In this document: positions 23,052-23,510 of the stretch, piece by piece
How the letters are laid out: every line of letters starts with the position of its first letter
How positions within the stretch are numbered: the stretch's first letter is position 1
NCBI GenBank assembly: GCA_039812705.1
Contig: JBDIBA010000027.1
Coordinates: 1 to 23,510, forward strand
Direction of reading: 5' to 3'
Source: JBDIBA01 sp039812705
GTDB taxonomy: Bacteria; Actinomycetota; Acidimicrobiia; Acidimicrobiales; JBBSGY01
Length of the DNA stretch: 23,510 nucleotides
Notes under the pieces: generated by a model
What the model was told of the DNA's origin: nothing
The model's database searches: none
The model's input: only the letters and a program-made list of their open reading frames with translations
Translations under genes and position numbers: made by a program

Positions 23052-23339
23052 TCAAAGACAAAGACCATCGTTGGCGATTTGAGGTCCTGCTATCGAATCC
23101 CAAGCCTTTGCGGCTGCGATCTCTGCAACCGCAGCCGCGCGCATGGCGCGAGCCGTTGGAGACTGAGAAGTTGCGTAAAGCGAGCCGAGAACTTTTCCGG
23201 CACCCGGAATACCTGCTCGATCTAGAACCTCCAACACCGGACGAACGGCCACCATCGAGCATCCCATTTCGTCCTTCTCCTCTGGTGTTGGCTTACGCGA
23301 GTAATCCTTGTCGGGGTCCCAGTACATCAGCCCTGCCAT
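23052..23339 (-). CDS. Hypothetical protein, 95 aa, paralog of the 117-aa protein
   Basis: Not recognised. It starts MAGLMYWDPDKDYSRKPTPEE, is charged at the N terminus, has a middle part with VLDRAGIPGAGKVLGSLYA, and a C-terminal Ala-rich helix SPTARAMRAAAVAEIAAAK that matches SPAASALRAKAQEEIALAK in the next protein. Coding is supported mainly by that resemblance. The ATG at 23339 has no clear ribosome binding site; an ATG at codon 5 (23327) is preceded by AGGG. A 14-base palindrome lies just upstream. Confidence 0.55.
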   Translation of the reverse strand: MAGLMYWDPDKDYSRKPTPEEKDEMGCSMVAVRPVLEVLDRAGIPGAGKVLGSLYATSQSPTARAMRAAAVAEIAAAKAWDSIAGPQIANDGLCL

Positions 23340-23349
23340 TCACGATCTG

Positions 23350-23363
23350 GGAGCAGTTGCTCC
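23350..23363. promoter_or_regulatory. Palindrome GGAGCA-GT-TGCTCC upstream of the 95-aa gene
   Basis: Perfect 6-base arms with a 2-base centre, 10 bases before the candidate ATG at 23339. It could be a repressor operator or a short hairpin containing a GGAG sequence. No further evidence. Confidence 0.3.
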
Positions 23364-23396
23364 GTTGCATTTTCAGTACGTAATCCGATTTACGGC

Positions 23397-23510
23397 TCAG
23401 GTGCCATGAGTCAGACTCGCTTCGCGCCACAGACTTGCACATTTTGGACATACCGGACACGCGCCCTGTGGCCGTGCATCGCGTGACTCCACCCAAGCGC
23501 ACTACGATCG
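23397..23510 (-). pseudogene. C-terminal fragment of a zinc-ribbon protein, possibly DUF3039-like, with an in-frame stop
   Basis: Reading the minus strand from the window edge to the TGA at 23397-23399 gives, after an in-frame TAG at 23502-23504, a peptide containing CAWVESRD and then CPVCPKCASLW. The order Cys, W-V-x-S-R-D, about six residues, CPxCxxC resembles the C terminus of the actinobacterial DUF3039 family, which as I recall reads C..WVPSRD...PVCPxC. The TAG directly before the first Cys means the gene is broken, shifted in frame, or that only a 29-residue open frame from the GTG at 23492 is used. Part of it may lie beyond the window. Confidence 0.35.

Noticed and set aside
23293..23502. 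Minus-strand frame of 69 codons at the right end
   Set aside because: It overlaps the start of the 95-residue gene and the zinc-ribbon frame. Its composition is not protein-like and no motif is present.
23340..23510. tRNA gene or phage attachment site at the right edge
   Set aside because: I looked for a T-loop GTTCRANNC and an acceptor stem on both strands and found none. The palindromes there are short.

Overview
The window looks like a chromosomal segment of an actinobacterium (Actinomycetota) of moderate GC content, mid-50s percent by eye. The evidence is a dnaK-grpE-dnaJ-hspR heat-shock operon ending in the MerR-type repressor HspR, a Dcd of the bifunctional dCTP deaminase/dUTPase type, an MprAB-like two-component pair, and secreted GH6 and GH46 polysaccharide hydrolases. 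Several genes of the set (dcd, dnaK-hspR, purA, pyrE, clpB) also lie within one stretch of the Mycobacterium tuberculosis chromosome. A class such as Acidimicrobiia is possible, but I cannot fix it from sequence alone. I see no rRNA, tRNA, CRISPR array, insertion sequence, integrase or phage gene.

Layout. 1-7917 is mostly nucleotide biosynthesis on the minus strand: the first codons of a probable pyrE, then purF. A plus-strand island follows with a PHP-family phosphoesterase and a small basic AT-hook-like protein. Next is a tightly coupled operon transcribed purA-purD-purB-purC, with 4-bp overlaps at purA/purD and purD/purB. 8004-10142 is a secreted three-module GH6 cellulase, isolated from its neighbours by an inverted repeat on each side. 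10417-15227 carries, in order of transcription on the minus strand, a response regulator, a sensor kinase and the disaggregase ClpB. A secreted GH46 chitosanase (15441-16682) is transcribed away from the regulator. 16701-20451 is dnaK-grpE-dnaJ-hspR on the minus strand. 20637-22417 holds phosphoglycerate mutase (plus), dCTP deaminase and a VOC-family protein (both minus). 22559-23510 is an accessory-looking end: two small paralogous proteins of unknown function and a broken zinc-ribbon fragment.

How the genes work together. PurF, PurD, PurC, PurB and PurA cover steps of de novo purine synthesis through to adenylosuccinate; PyrE would add the PRPP-consuming pyrimidine step. DnaK/GrpE/DnaJ and ClpB form the bi-chaperone disaggregation system. 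HspR probably controls the dnaK operon, whose promoter carries HspR-like half sites. clpB shows no such site and instead follows a two-component system. The two secreted hydrolases suggest use of, or defence against, environmental polysaccharides (beta-1,4-glucan and chitosan).

Most unusual points: a PurD lacking about 35 residues of its N-terminal domain, a DnaJ without zinc finger inside the dnaK operon, a ClpB with a shortened second AAA+ domain, a set of probable leaderless promoters, and the tandem small paralogs at the right end. There is no gene-free stretch longer than 300 bases.
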